A DNA stretch of 64,000 bases from Oenanthe sinensis (GCA_028671895.1 CM053795.1:7275501-7339500), one strand, 5' to 3'; positions 11,852-25,159 are shown, counted from the first letter of the stretch. Program-made: numbers and translations. Notes: generated from the letters alone by a model not told the origin.

Positions 11852-12304
11852 GATTTATAATTATTTCGAGCAATAATCTTTAAGAGTTGTGATATATACC
11901 ATGCTCTGCAAAAAATCATATATATAGGCATTCTTGATGAGGAAGTTTCATTTTCTTTAATATATATATAAAAATTAGTTGACAACAGTATAGGTGATTC
12001 AAATGGCACAATTAATTTGTCTTGTTATATGTAGCCCATGGTTTACTAATCTTGTCTTTCCCCGAGTAGAGAATTGAAGCTAACCAATCTCAGCCAGTAA
12101 ATTAAAAGAATGATGTGTCCATAAAACTTTTATCATGGAAAACATATAGCCGACCTGTAAAAACAGTATGACTCAGGGAAATATTAATTTACGTTTTGAC
12201 ATCGACACTCAGATTGATCAGGACAACGACATTAATTTAATCTTTAATAAAGATGCGAGGTTTGGGAATTGTCAAATAGGCAAGCACATGAGATTGTGTA
12301 GCAA

Positions 12305-12860
12305 TTAGGCCTCGCAATTTGTCGCAATTTGACACATGACACGTAAACACGACACGAAAAAATGGATATAAGTTTTGATTTTCGATACATGAATACGAAA
12401 TTACAAAATAAATTTAGTGTCAGATATGAGTTTCATTTTGGGTACACGAAAAATACACGAAAGTACATGAAATATTAATATATAATTTTTATTTTTTATA
12501 TATCATAATATATATTATATACGTAATATATATTTTTTTAATATATTATTATATATACGTAATATATAACAATTTACTCATTTTATGTATTCATTAGTAT
12601 TTCGTGTATATTTTGTGTATATTTCGTATATTCGGATATAATCGTTTCGTGTTATTTCGGGTCGTTTCATGTAGACAAAAAGTATACACAAATTTCGTGT
12701 ACTTTTCGTTTCGTTTCGTTTCGTGTAGACACGAAATATTTCGTTTTGTATTCGGATCGGTTAAACAAGTACACGAAATGATTTTGGGTCGCTTTCAGTT
12801 TTAGCTATGAGTAGACGAAAATATGAAAATACACGAAACGATCCGATTGACAGCTCTAGT
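12305..12860. repeat. Dispersed repeat rich in ACACGAAA / TTTCGTGT, probable transposon relic
   Basis: The left part is rich in ACACGAAA-type words and the right part in TTTCGTGTA-type words, an inverted-repeat-like arrangement around an AT-rich middle. The right end (revcomp AGAGCTGTCAATCGGATCG) is a phrase common at the ends of plant non-autonomous elements. Neither boundary nor target duplication is clear. Confidence 0.45.
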
Positions 12861-14178
12861 AACAATCAGAACCGATAAGAATAATTTATAGCCTTGCTGA
12901 TGCAAAGATGAAAAGGTATTGGTCAGGCAGCTTGTTGCCAATTCAGCAGTTATACATATGTGAAGAGAAAGTTACCAGCTTGATTAGAATTAATGGATAA
13001 GATAAGCCAAGCATATCAACTAGGCAACTACCAACTAGAGTAGTATGTATATATGTACAGCACTCATGATTTAAATCCTTAGGTCAATACTAGCTAGGAC
13101 ATCATCTAAAACTCGACACAGATCCCACACGACAAACCAAAGCCAAATTTTGGTTTTCCATGTACTAATATTCTGCTGCAAATGAGGCCTTATTTATATT
13201 TAATCAGAGATTTTGATTTTTTACAGTAAGAAATGAAGATGAATTCCTTGAGACTAGAGCTAGTTAATTCATTCTTCTTTTTAATTTTTTTATATTTATA
13301 AATTCTTTTTAGCGGAATAATTACAACTCAGACAGCAAGAAGAGTAATTATTTAATTTGGTTCTCTCTCTGTACTGGCAATTCAAGTAAGGAGTATCTAA
13401 CAGTAAATTATGGTTCGTTTCAACTTTCAACTGCACGAAATCAAACTGTGACTGCCATGGACTAATAGACCCTCGCTCTTTTTTTTTTAAACTCAAAATA
13501 AAGATTTATGGTTATAATATTATCAAGACGTAAATGAAAAAAAATCGATGAAAAATTTCACAAACCGGCTTATATAACACAATTAATATGGTATTACAGA
13601 TTGGGTTCAGAAAAGCTTTTGAGTTGAAACACTCAAGAGCTTGAGGTGAGGTAGTCAAAAATTGCACACCTACAAGTTGCGCTTCGAAGGCTGTGGATAA
13701 ATGATACATCATCTCAACAAAAGAAGAATAGACTTCGCTGATATAAATATGTTCTTGGTCGGTAAGTATGTCTAATATTTATTATTTTGTTTATATTTTA
13801 ATACTAAAAGCATATGCAGAAAAAAAAACTTAAAAATTAAGTGGGAATGTTTGCGGTTTAACTGTAGAAATAGGATATATTATTCATATAATGTAAAACA
13901 GAGACCAGGCTTCTCAGGTAATAATGTATTTTTATTAAAATAATACAGTATATATTTATCCATAGTCTTTCACAACATAAAGATAAAACATTTATGCATG
14001 CAGCAAAAACCAGAGAAACAATCACAAGTCGGCCTAGTAATGGGTATACAAGCTTTTATGTATAATGTAAAGCAGTAGAACTATTATTAATGTGTGCTAG
14101 ATACTCGACGTATTCTTGTCACTACACACCAGTCCCCGTGAGATCAATAAAAAAGTAGGCTTCTTAAGTTCCTTTCTA
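12861..14178. other. Intergenic, no gene seen
   Basis: Short ORFs only, none with a family signature. This stretch lies just 3' of the CLE relic. Confidence 0.5.
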
Positions 14179-14384
14179 CTAGTGATGTTCAGGACCAGGT
14201 CCACCTGGGCTGGATCTCTAAGGATTATGTTGGTTTTTTCTTGCTTCCATAGCATTTCTGAATATTACATGAAATGGGGCACTAAAGTTCTTCCCTCGGC
14301 TGGATGGACTAAGAGAGCGGGTCTCAGACCCTAAAAACATAATCAAGACCAGTAGCAGGCAACCTGAAATCTCAAGTTATTCAT
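14179..14384 (-). pseudogene. CLE peptide gene relic (frameshift, stop codon before the CLE motif)
   Basis: On the minus strand the codons at 14182-14217 read R-S-S-P-G-G-P-G-P-E-H-H followed by TAG, a CLE-like dodecapeptide with the usual stop right after it. The Asp of GPDP is Gly here. The same frame upstream reads a hydrophobic LLLVLIMFLG stretch then SETRS, a good signal-peptide end, and a basic middle. But codon 14218-14220, directly before the motif, is TAG. The plausible ATG at 14384 (MNNLRF) is one base out of phase with the hydrophobic stretch. Two lesions in a precursor of normal length and layout point to a dead CLE gene, the third on this strand within 8.3 kb. The family is inferred from motif, size and neighbours. 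Confidence 0.65.
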
Positions 14385-14399
14385 CTTCCTCGTATTGTT

Positions 14400-16442
14400 T
14401 TTGTACGATTATGTTGGTTGTTGATGTCTCTACAAGCTTTTTCTATTTGTAGAACATTGTTATTGAAGTGGGTGAAAAGGAGATAACAATTAACAATATT
14501 TGATTTTGTTTGTCTTCGAGATTTTCTTCTCTTGTCCAAATATAACTGTCTGTTTCGCAAATCACTTGAAAACAAAACCAACCAATCTAGGACAAAGCTA
14601 GTCTTGCAGTCCTAAAGCCCTAGTAAAATATAAATTATCCCTTCCTATAGGAGTATATTTATTTTTTCATTCGTGGGCACAAAGTAATTTGTCTTTTTGT
14701 TGTAATATGACAATATCTGTGTGGCTTAACATGTCAGAAAAAAGAACAAGAAAGATAACCTGGCCATGGAAGGAATTCCACTATCAAATTTTGTTATTTG
14801 TCATGAGGTTTCGATATGTCACACCTATCTTGGCTTCTTTATAGACTTGTTATTACACTTCATGTCTTTTGCTCATTCTCATACTCCTAGGTTTATGTTG
14901 TCTTTATCCCTTCCTTACAGAGCATACCTTTCAGAATAGGTTGTGCATCCACCGGTGCACAAGGCTCAGGCATTAGTGGGTCCGAGGAAAGTCCCAATGT
15001 ACGTATCTCGTCCTTATCCTTTTTTCCTTTTATAAGGAGACTCTCCCCGGAAGTTCTAACCCTTAACCTAGAAAATAGCAAGCAAACATATGACTATCGC
15101 ACCAAACATGACCTTAAAGCAGACCATTCTCTAAAAACTTTGTTTTCTTCCTATTATATTTTAATGTAGTTTAGGAAGAATCCACTGAGAAGAATGGCCG
15201 GCCAGAGTGGTGTTGGAAAAGCATTATGAGAGCTCCATCTATGGCCTCTTCCCATAATTAGTACTAGGAACCGTAATTGGAGTTTGAAATAAATCCACTC
15301 CAACTAAATCTAAAACACCAGTCATTGTCTTACAACCCTTATTGTTGGGAGGTACATATACAATAAGAGTTCTAATACACAAAATCTTTAGCAAGGCCTG
15401 CAAAAGTGTGGCGATCGATAAGCAACGAGTAAGGGGACATAAACAGCTGAAGAATGAGACTTCCATATAACATATTATTGCTGCTATAGATCATCAGCCA
15501 TAACCAACTTTTCAGTTGAGCCTACTTTGTTTGAGGTTTCAAAAGATTTTAAGGTTGAAATCACTAAAGTTCCAATGGTTTTATGTACTTACTTCAGATA
15601 GGCCAAAGCTCATTTCAAACAAAGTAGAGGTCCAAAATCTCCAAATGATTAAGACCTAAATATTATCTGAACTATATAATCAGCCATTATTAACAGATAG
15701 ATATCAGCACTCACAGGCATGAATATTCACCTAGATATTCGTGAAATATTTTTGTACATGTACAGTTATATATTACAAATCTTACCTTACAGTCTCCTCC
15801 AGCTTTATGTTTTTTATTCTATGGGTAAAGGTTACTGGGATGATTTCAGAGAAGCTTGGAAGGTTGAATGTACCACTTTGTTTCCTGGCAATTTCAAAAG
15901 GAGGCTGCAATTGACGATTCCAGCACAAAGAAAACAAAAATCAAAATCAACCAAGTCAAAGAATAAAAGGACGTGATGTGCTAGTGCCTTAATGTGCGAA
16001 AATATATACTGAGCCAAATTTTGTATAGTTTTCTTCTGCATCATATCAGTATGAGGTTGTCACAACTTGCAGATATTCTATATTTGAGTAAATCTTTATG
16101 TAATTTAAAGACAGACTTCTACGTGAAGGCTCAAAATGTCGAATAGTACAAGAGAATTAACGGGGTCATTAATTTTGAAAATATATGATTTCATGTTACA
16201 GTGAACATTGTCATTGATTTTCAATGGAGCAGAGCATAACAAAAATTGTAATCAATTTTTCTATTTGTACTTGTTCTAAAACAGTAAATATCACAGCAAA
16301 AACTTTTTACACTATGTAAGACCTTCACCGTAAATACAGGACATTGATGTTCTTCCTTGTTCCTACCCTGCCAACCAAGGTAATATTCCGTTCTCTTGTG
16401 TAGTTCCAATATGAGGATAAAGTGTACCGGGAAGAACATGTT
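14400..16442. other. Intergenic, no gene identified
   Basis: Scattered short ORFs (for example 14893-15081 and 15239-15466 minus, 15719-15976 plus) have no signature I recognise. A Lys/Ser/Arg-rich run near 15900-15975 on the plus strand is low-complexity. Confidence 0.45.
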
Positions 16443-16838
16443 AGAGCATGTCCAATGGTTGTGCTTAAAATAGATGGAGTTATTGCTATAATTTAGCACA
16501 AAATTTAGCACCAAAAAGTGGTTTTTTGTGTTAAAATAGCACCATGTCTCCAATGCATTGTTCTAAATCTTGTTCCAAATTGATAAAATTGTTAACATTG
16601 ATAAAAGTGATATTTAATATATTAGGTAGAAAATTGATGTCTATCATTTATTCATTTCCTTCTCTTTTTTTACTTTTTGATGAAGTGTCAATTATAATTT
16701 CATCTATTTTTTGTTTTATATATAAAACAAATTATAGCATTGTGCTATTTTAGCACAATATTAGTGGAGAATTTTAGTTTTTGTTCTGCAATATAGATAT
16801 TTAACAAGATATAGCGCACCATTGGACTTGTCTTTAAG
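16443..16838. mobile_element. MITE with (A)GCATGTCCAATGGTTGTGCT ends
   Basis: The left end GAGCATGTCCAATGGTTGTG and the right end, reverse-complemented, AAGACAAGTCCAATGGTGCG are related. Just inside, TAGCACAAAATTTAGCACC on the left and TGCTATTTTAGCACAA on the right are also inverted. 'GAGCA..TCCAATGG' is typical of plant hAT-type MITEs. Non-coding. Confidence 0.7.
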
Positions 16839-17950
16839 CCACACACTGTGTTTTTTCGGGTGAGTTTCGAAAGATAGGATGAAGCTTATTTGGATGTCAT
16901 TATCGCCTTTCACGATTATGAAGATGGCCAATATAGGGTGAATAGGGGGGCACTGGGACATGGTGGCAACGGGAGTGTGGGAATCACTCATCAGTTATAA
17001 TGGCGTTAAATAAGCGCCGGAGAACATTACACTTGAGTCTGTTGTTTTTATTCCTGAAATTCCCGCGCCTCTTGGTGATACTCATTTGACATTGGTTCAA
17101 ATTGAATAAATGGGTTATTTAAAATCCATCGTTTAGCAATCTGGCTGCCGTCTTCAAAGCAATTTTATTTTTCACTCAAGTACTCTTCTGTTTTTCTTGT
17201 CTTAGAATCCACAAAATGTTTAATATATTTAATTTCTTTAAAATCTTATTTGATGGATTATTTTCAACAATAACTGACATGAGTTAGAAAAGTATTGTCA
17301 GATTCGTGAGATAGTATGCACTATTTTTATAGTGCTTTAAGTGGAAGAGTACGATAACTCAAAGATCACCTTGATATACCAAAAATTAAAGGGCCCATCA
17401 ACTGTTTGCAAAGACCCAAAAGCATCCACACTCCACAGCAGTTTAACAATCAATCCGTTCCACCAATTTATGTAAAACAGCGCAATGTAATATATTTGCT
17501 AAAATACTGTTAATTGTACAAAACAGGCTGTCGTTCAGACATTGAGACACAGATGGGCACAATTGTGCAAACTATTGAGCAAAAGGCATAACTCATCCCT
17601 GTGCTTACCCAAAAAACAGGACAGAAGGATAGCAGAAGTTGGCAGCAAGTGTCAGAATTTAGGGGGCTAGGCTTCTCAGCTTTCTTGTGTACCATGTTGA
17701 CAAGCGCTTAAAAATGAAGGGAGAAACATACAACATGGTCAAAACAACAGAACTTTTAAGAGATAGCTAATCGGAAATGTACGAATAATATCATATCAGT
17801 AATAAGAGGTGATGGAAGGAAATCAAGAATTTGTCACAAAATGCAAATATGCACATGCAACAGCTTTAGTTTCTATTATTTAGATTCTGTGCATGTATGA
17901 GTGAGTGAGAGGGCAAGAGCAGTAGCTGATACCTTCTAAATGAAAGGTTT
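16839..17950. other. Intergenic, no gene seen
   Basis: Lies 3' of the At4g18490-like locus and may include part of its 3'UTR. The minus ORF 17510-17695 shows no family feature. Confidence 0.4.
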
Positions 17951-17983
17951 ACTTGGACAACCACAAGGCACCAAATTTCTCCA

Positions 17984-20900
17984 TCATGCGAAAGTATTCA
18001 TGGGTGAAGGAAAATTCATATATGATTTTGTCACAAATTCAGTAAAAAAACGATTACTTGGAAACGCAAATAACAAAGCAGTGATTGAAATTTTATAGGA
18101 TATCTTTTCATCATAGATAGGGTGGTTCAGCATCAGCAGTTTATTGTTGATGACAAAAGCCCGGACTAGAATTTCCTTTGCCTCCTCATGTTTCTTTTTC
18201 AGCATGTTGACCAACTGCAGAAACAACGAATAACACTCACAATAATAGGGATTTCCAAAAACAATAAATAGTGCTCACACTAAAAGGAAAACTCGTCCAC
18301 TAAAAATATGCAGATGCCTAGCAAATGTTAGTATTATAGGGATTTTAGCTTCTTGGTTTGGGTACCATCAGGGACTGGAATAGGTAAGGGAAGCGGTGTA
18401 GAACATCACGTCATCACATACAGATAAAGTTCCTGAGCCACAGAAAGTGGCACCACATATATTCGGTCAGAGTTCTATATGTACATAATAATAATTATGG
18501 ACTCATATTCATACTTGCATAGCAGTTTTCACTGGGACTGAAGACAGGAATTTGGCTCCTTACAACTCTTTTTGAAGTTAGATTTGATTTCAAACATATT
18601 TTGTCTAGATTTTCTTTTATGCTAGAAAATCTAGGGACACCGTGCAAGCTTAGCTTTGGCTCGAGGCATAAATTTAAAACTCGCCATGAAATTAATTTAT
18701 TTAAACATATTGATGAAAAAGTTCATTATAGTATAAAAATAATTGAGATGTTTGTTCTGCCTGTGTGCGACTTATATATTATATTTAAATTGAAGAACAG
18801 GATATGCCAATTGAAAGGGAAAAGGTAACTGTTACTTACATTATCAAGCTCCTTTGCACATGCTTCAGCCCTCTCAACATTAGTGTCATTGTCCATTTCA
18901 AAAGGAGTCTCTAGTTTGAGGAGAATTTAGACATGGACTCTGAGAGCTATTGAGAACCTTCTCTGTATTAATGTAAGGCAAATCCTGCTTATCGACCAAT
19001 TTCTCCGACAACACTTTGAAATTTATAGAGAAGAAAAATAAAATTTATAATTAGAGCAGGAACATTCAAAAAAAGTATTTTGTTGAATGACAAAACAAAT
19101 GATAATGTACTGGAACCTCCTTCCGCCAGGTGATACGAATAGATGTTTTGTTGGTTTTATTAAAACCAAATTTGCACTGGACTCCTGCATGTTAGGATAC
19201 ATTTGAGTATCGAGCAATTATCTGTTAGAAACTGAAAAGTTATATTTTTTTAATTAAATGAAAGTCTCTGCTCAATATTTAATTAACAGTATTCTTTGCT
19301 GTTGTCTTTCTGCGGGACTTCTTGCCAAAATTTGTTTTCTTCCAATTTTTTTCTCAATTTTTCATTTGATGGGGATCTTGAGGATGGGGACAGATGTAAT
19401 GCAGGTACCTCAATCTTTTTCCTCTTTAGTGTTGGGCTCAACGGTGCTTCTTCCCTTGTGTCTGCATGATAAGCCATTCTAGGTCCTGTGTCTTCTTTCA
19501 AGTCCGCACATTGTCCTGAGTTGGTTAACAATGTAGTATCCTTCTGCAGAGTTGATTTTGATGAAGGATGAATTGTTTCAGTAGTCCTGTTTCAGTGGTA
19601 GTTGTCAATAAAAAGGCTGAATCCAAATTTTCATCCGTAACGACAATTTACTATATATTAGATATACCTCATCTGACTTAGGTTTGAGATGACAGATACC
19701 CTAATACCATCTTTGAGATGATAAACTTCTTTGTTATCAGGAGAGTTAATCTTATTCTGGGTAGATTTCATGCCTGAAACTTGAAGTTTAGGATTCAGAC
19801 GAAACAGAGAAGCGGGTCTATAAGTTTGTTCATTTGAACTGGAAATTTCAACATGTGAACTGTGGAGCACAAACATCAAAGCTTATAATGACTGGATACA
19901 GACTTCATTCTTTAAATGAAAACTATTTACAATGTTATGAATGGATTGTATAATGATTACAGTCTATAGCAAAGTATTAAAGTGAAGGACTATGAAAACA
20001 TTGTATTTAAGCAGTAAATAGAGTACTGCTGTCTATAACAGACCCTTACACCCACAAAGAAACTCTCCCCCTAAATTAATATATAGGTTAAGGAGAATAA
20101 AAATCACGAAGCCACACAGACGATCAGGTGAGATGGCCAGATGGATTAAAAGAATAGGAAAGAGAGAAAATCAAGTATAGATAATTCACTGAGAGTACCA
20201 ATGTACTTCATATTGTTTCTACTGTCATCAGATACAACTTTGCCTTTATCATGTAGCATTATGTACTAGTCAAAGTTCTGCCAGTGTTGTCATGATTGCC
20301 ATGAAAACCGGTTTGAATACTTAATTGTAATACAAGTATTTTTCTAGTCCAATATTGTACTTGAGCAGTAAGGTAAAGGGGTTGGAATGGATTTTGAAAA
20401 ATACAGTTGTACGAATCCTTACCTATTACTAGTCAGTTCCTTAATACTCCCTTCATTTCTTGTCCGAACTGAGTCCTCTTCGATTTGCTCTCTTGGAATT
20501 GCCTTTGGAAAAACAATTGGCTTGCTTCCACTGTGTGCATCTTTGCTGTGAAGTTTCCTGCTAGAAAAATTTATTAGTTGTTTAATCAACCTAAATTGCT
20601 TAATCTGTTTTGATATTGAAAGTATGCCTTACCTAGTTACCTTCCACCGGGACTTCTTCCATTTTTTATTATTGCATCTTGATTACAAAAGTTTGATGAA
20701 TAATTAACTGACGTAAGTGTAGTTAAAGAGAGAAACCCAACTATAGATGCATCACCTTAAAGTATAGAGGTCTTTTACATTGTTTTCAGTTCCATTCAGA
20801 ACAGGTTCTCCTTTGGCAACATCCATATCATGAAGTCTTGATGTATTAGTCAAAGTTCTTCTTGCATCATAAGAATCGAACCCTCCCCTGTGGTGAATGA

Positions 20901-23857
20901 CGTGCAAACCACTTAGAACACCTTTCCACAGTACTAGTAATTTTTCTGAACCCATGCATTATATTGAGCAGTAAGGAGTAAACTGGATGTAATGGAATGT
21001 AACACATACAGTATGAAGCCTGACCTATTACTAGTCTGATTGCTACGGCTTCCCTGACTTCCTACATAAATTGAGCCTCCTTTAGTTTGCTCTCTAGGAA
21101 GTGACCTTGCTTTCGGAAGAGCAACAAATTTGTTCCCACTTGGTGCATTTTTATTGTCAAGTTTCCTGCTAAAATTTATACTAGTTGTTTAAATCAATGA
21201 CAACTGGTTATTGTACTTGACATTGATAGCATGGCTTACCTTTCATCTGCAGTCCATGGTTGCCAAGGAGTGATCCTTTGGCTACCAATAGCTCCAACCT
21301 TCAGCTGGGATATTAATTCCTGCCGCGGATGAGATTTTGTGTCATCTAATCCCTTGAAGCTTTCTGACCTGATGTTGGGTAAACTTTCTTCATCTGGCAA
21401 CGCTTTAGTATTCATGATTGCACTGCATGGAATGAACAAATTTACATGAAATTGAAATTTTTACATTCACAAATAAAGTTGACAATTGTGCCTGTAACAG
21501 AAGAGCATTTTGCAATCACCCCCACTTCCAAAGGGTACTTATTTGGAAATTGTTAATTTCTTTAACATGCATAGTACATCAATACCCTATATCTGCACAA
21601 CTTAGATGCACTGCCTTAATCCTTTCGGTGTCAAAGGTTGCAATTTTTGTCTGAGATAATGATGATTGCTGCATTTGCGACTTTGCTCCATCTGATCCCT
21701 TGAAGTACTTTGACCTGACAACTTCGTTCACATGTTTGGGATCCAAGATTACCCTACCACCTCCTGTGGTTTCACTGCATCAACAGCAGAAATGTAGTTT
21801 CAAGGCATTTATCAAGTATATGAATGAAATTAACAACCATCAGAAGAAAAAAAGAAAAAATGGCTCAGCAAATTTTAAGTATCGGCCAAGTGCCAAACTA
21901 TATATTTCAATTTCGGCAAATTTCGGTCTGGCTTATGATTTTCACAAAACAATTACAGTCACAGATGTAAGAGTAAATTTTCTGTATTAATAAATATCAT
22001 GTCCCAGGAATCCAGGATCAAGTTAATTAACATTTTCCGGGTGGACAACTAAAAGAATCAATACTCTTGCATGATTGCTTCATTGTTTAAGGCATCTGGT
22101 TGACTGGTTGTCTAACCTGTTCGATTGTTTAACAAGCTCCGAAGTCAAATCCATAGTCTCCCAAACAGCCTCTGTTTCGCGGAGCACTTGCTTTGAGGCA
22201 CTTGCGGAAGTTTGTTCAAACTGTGAATCACCTTGTCCTGGTTCAGAATTACATTTGCTGTCTACTCGAACAGGATTATCACCCGAAAACTGGCTAGTTT
22301 CACCATCGTTGCTCTGTGAGCCTGCCATATCTACCGGCAATTCATCTATCTGTAAACCCCCACAATCGACACCAAGATCAGTTTTGTCATGAAATAGACT
22401 TTGTTCACGGCCAGTGTTTGTCCTTTCCTTTCCAGCCAGACAATCAACTTCTTCTTGTGAATTACTAGCAGTATGTTGAGTTGAAGAATTCTCAGATACA
22501 AATCGACCAGATGAATTCCAACACTTATCCTTAGCATATGGTTCTACAGATGTAATTATTTCTTTTGGGCAATTGAAGGGATATGCACCTCTACCAATGG
22601 TGTTTGCAACTTTTCTTTACTCCGGGAATCAGGTTCTGCTCAAAATTGGCTATCAAATTTTGAAGTGGTCTCTCCCTCAGATGCTCCAAAAGTTTCTTTG
22701 AGTCCTAGACTCCTATTTGGACTTGACAAAAGTTTTGCATCTTGGTTTGCATTTGTTTGCCTGGCTTTCTTCATCAAGCTTGGACTGAAACTTAAATCAT
22801 CAAACCTAGGTACATAGGAGAAACCCCAAAAACCGGTTGAGAATAACATCATTGAAAACTCATTAAAGATAGGTTATTCAAATTTCCCTTGGAGCACGTG
22901 CTCATTAAAATCAAACTGGAAGGTTGATTGATTCGATTTTCCCTGAGCCTTTCCTTCTGTGGATATTTCAGACTTCTCGTTAGGCTTTGCAGACTTTTTC
23001 ACTGGAGAAGAGACATCAAGGTCCAGAATATCTACTTTAAATGATGATATTTTCCCAAAATCATTGTCAAGATTAAAATCCATGTCCCTAGAAAAAGAAA
23101 AGGTTTCTTTAGAAGTACTATTAGGTGGTGATAAAGCCACAGATTCCTCCCACTTTCCCATACAAATCACTATGGATATGGAAATAAATTTTAAAAGAAT
23201 TACCAGGAAAAATCTGGAATTTATATAGACAAAGGGAATAATAGTACAAATTTCAAGGATAGCGAATTATCAATTAAGTTTTTGGCAGCAAACATGATGA
23301 AAATAACTCAAAGTAATCACGACACTTAAACCTTCTCGCTCACAATGATATTTCTAACGATGGAAAATAACTCTACAGTAAATTTGGTACAGCTACTTAA
23401 CAATTAGAAAGTGCTTACAAATTGTAAAATTTGAAAGCCTGTTTATTGCCTTCGGTGACTTTTGAAAAATCAAAATCCATAGATCATCTTCTGTCACCGA
23501 CACTGATTTCCATGAAGTAAGGAAATCCTTTCCAATATCCAGATCTGCTGAAGTATAAAGCACGGATCAATACTTTTACTTCATTAGCTTTTGATGGAGA
23601 TGTATGTATTTTGTATTCCAGAGATATAATAATACATCATTTGTGTAGAGATGCCTATATATAGAGAGAGAGTTGGTTCAGGTGTAGTAGCAAAAAGAAT
23701 TTTATATCGAATGGAAATATCATAATCCACGTTTCAAATATTTTAAGTTTTAGGTGACCATGACAAAATTCACTAAAGTTTTTTGATAGTTACCTATAAG
23801 TGATGTTTTCTCCATTGATTTGGCGGACGAGGAGGAATCTTTCTGCTTTTCTGTCAT
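17984..23857 (-). pseudogene. At4g18490-like protein of unknown function, multi-exon, disrupted
   Basis: Exon 1 is 23794-23857 (MTEKQKDSSSSAKSMEKTS), its acceptor CAG directly abutting the ATG. Exon 2 is about 23419-23547 (IGKDFLTSWKSVSVTEDD). Exon 3 is about 22874-23181 (MDFNLDNDFGKISSFKVDI). Further blocks lie at 22640-22860, 22080-22600, 21600-21720, 21236-21430, 21040-21163, 20752-20890, 20460-20560, 19283-19531, 18841-18930 (VERAEACAKELDN), and the last at about 18080-18215 (KKKHEEAKEILVRAFV, NNKLLMLNHPIYDEK). These blocks match my memory of the plant family 'uncharacterized protein At4g18490', low-complexity with a short C-terminal coiled coil. Lesions: a TAA after ...LQGKFE (22871-22873) and a TGA after ...KFDSQF (22637-22639) interrupt one continuous frame. 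A one-base shift is needed near 22610. In exon 2 the family-like SMDFDFSKVTEGNKQAF is one base out of phase. A 5'UTR exon probably ends at about 25119. Unusual splicing could hide some lesions, so complete inactivity is not proven. Confidence 0.6.
20220..21240. repeat. Intragenic tandem duplication, two diverged ~600 bp units
   Basis: Blocks around 20245-20600 and 20845-21200 align in the same order at an offset of about 600 bases. Shared words include TAGTCAAAGTTCT, TTGAGCAGTAAGG, CCTATTACTAGTC, TTTGCTCTCT(T/A)GGAA, AAGTTTCCTGCTA and TAGTTGTTTAA. The units include a homologous exon pair (KLHSKDAHSGSKPIVFPKA versus KLDNKNAPSGNKFVALPKA). Confidence 0.8.
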
Positions 23858-23859
23858 CT

Positions 23860-25070
23860 GCATAAGTTTATATTCTTATTCACTATTAAACAATCCATAA
23901 TATTTTTTAGATCCCAACTGTGTCAGGTAAGTCTGCATATCAAAGATAGAGGTTTGCAATTTAACAGCCGGATGGTCACAAATACAGAAACTACCTACTT
24001 AGAATCAAATAGCAGCTATACTTGAGTGTTTGAATATTCAGAAAATTTTATAAGATAGCAATCAAGACATGAAAAATAAATTCTCTTACGATACCGGGCC
24101 GCAATATTATGGTTCAGCCTCAACTAATAAATCAATTAAAAAATTATTTGTCAAAATAACTGGATCCATATAAAATCAAAAATTCAAAGCTTAAAGATTC
24201 CACAATAGATAATATATCCAAGTTACAAGTTAAGATGAAAGCACATAAATCCATAGCAGCAACAGTTCCACAAGGTAAGGTAATATCCTAACGACTTTCA
24301 TACTATATTGACAGATATACCTCGTTACAAGCCTCTTTATAGATAACAGAGTATATATCCTACAACAAAGAGATCTGTTATAATTTCAGTTTTGATTTTC
24401 ACATTTCTAAGTTTTCCGCAGAACTTATGAAAACGCATCAATGTTTTGGCTAATCACGTCTGGTAGATAATAGTACTAGTTAATAAAGGAATAGCAGTTT
24501 ATCACAGGTTCTATCAAATACATGTCTTAAATCGATGAAGTTTCCGTAAATGTTCTCTAAATTTTGACCAACGCACTATTAACAGGATTAAATTATAAAC
24601 TGAACTACTTAGAGTACTATTAAGTGCAAATTGTCTGGATACGAAAACGTACTAGATAAACCTAATATGATACTACTACAAATCGGCAATATAGAATCCG
24701 ATACATATATGTGTATATATACTTTATATTACATAATCTGGAACAATCTTAAAGCCACGCCGCCTGAATGACAGAGGAACAAACAAAACAAATGCCATCG
24801 GCATAGAATTAGGGGGAAATTGAGACTAATCATAATTTAACACATAACGATTACATTTTTGGTGATCGCAAAACGAAAACGTGAAGGAATGAGGTCGATT
24901 GATGCACAAGAATAGAGCGGAATGAAAAGCATAAAGCAAACTAGACTTTGAAGAACGCGCGCGCACATACATATAAGATTTCTTTTGAGAAATTTACCTG
25001 AATCAAACAAAAGAGAGGATTTAAAATGATACATAGATGATAGATTAGTACTGAGATACAATTAATTGAA
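23860..25070. other. Probable 5'UTR intron and AT-rich sequence of the At4g18490-like locus
   Basis: No coding exon seen. The first coding exon starts right after an acceptor at 23858, and a good donor (AAAG|GTACTC) lies near 25119, so this stretch probably lies inside a 5'UTR intron. Confidence 0.4.
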
Positions 25071-25076
25071 AAGGCC

Positions 25077-25085
25077 AGAGAGAGA

Positions 25086-25116
<31 letters not shown>
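25077..25116. repeat. (GA)n / (CT)n microsatellite at the 5'UTR donor
   Basis: About 40 bases of GA repeat; on the minus strand it is a CT run immediately after the proposed 5'UTR donor site. Confidence 0.9.
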
Positions 25117-25159
25117 TACCTTTAAGCTTGTTGGGGTTTTCAGATTTGGCGCTCAAAGT

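Noticed and set aside
14116..14334. Plus-strand ORF of 72 codons
   Set aside because: It is the antisense of the CLE relic and has no family feature.
24941..25156. Minus ORF with Ser/Leu repeats
   Set aside because: Translation of a CT microsatellite from a TTG start.
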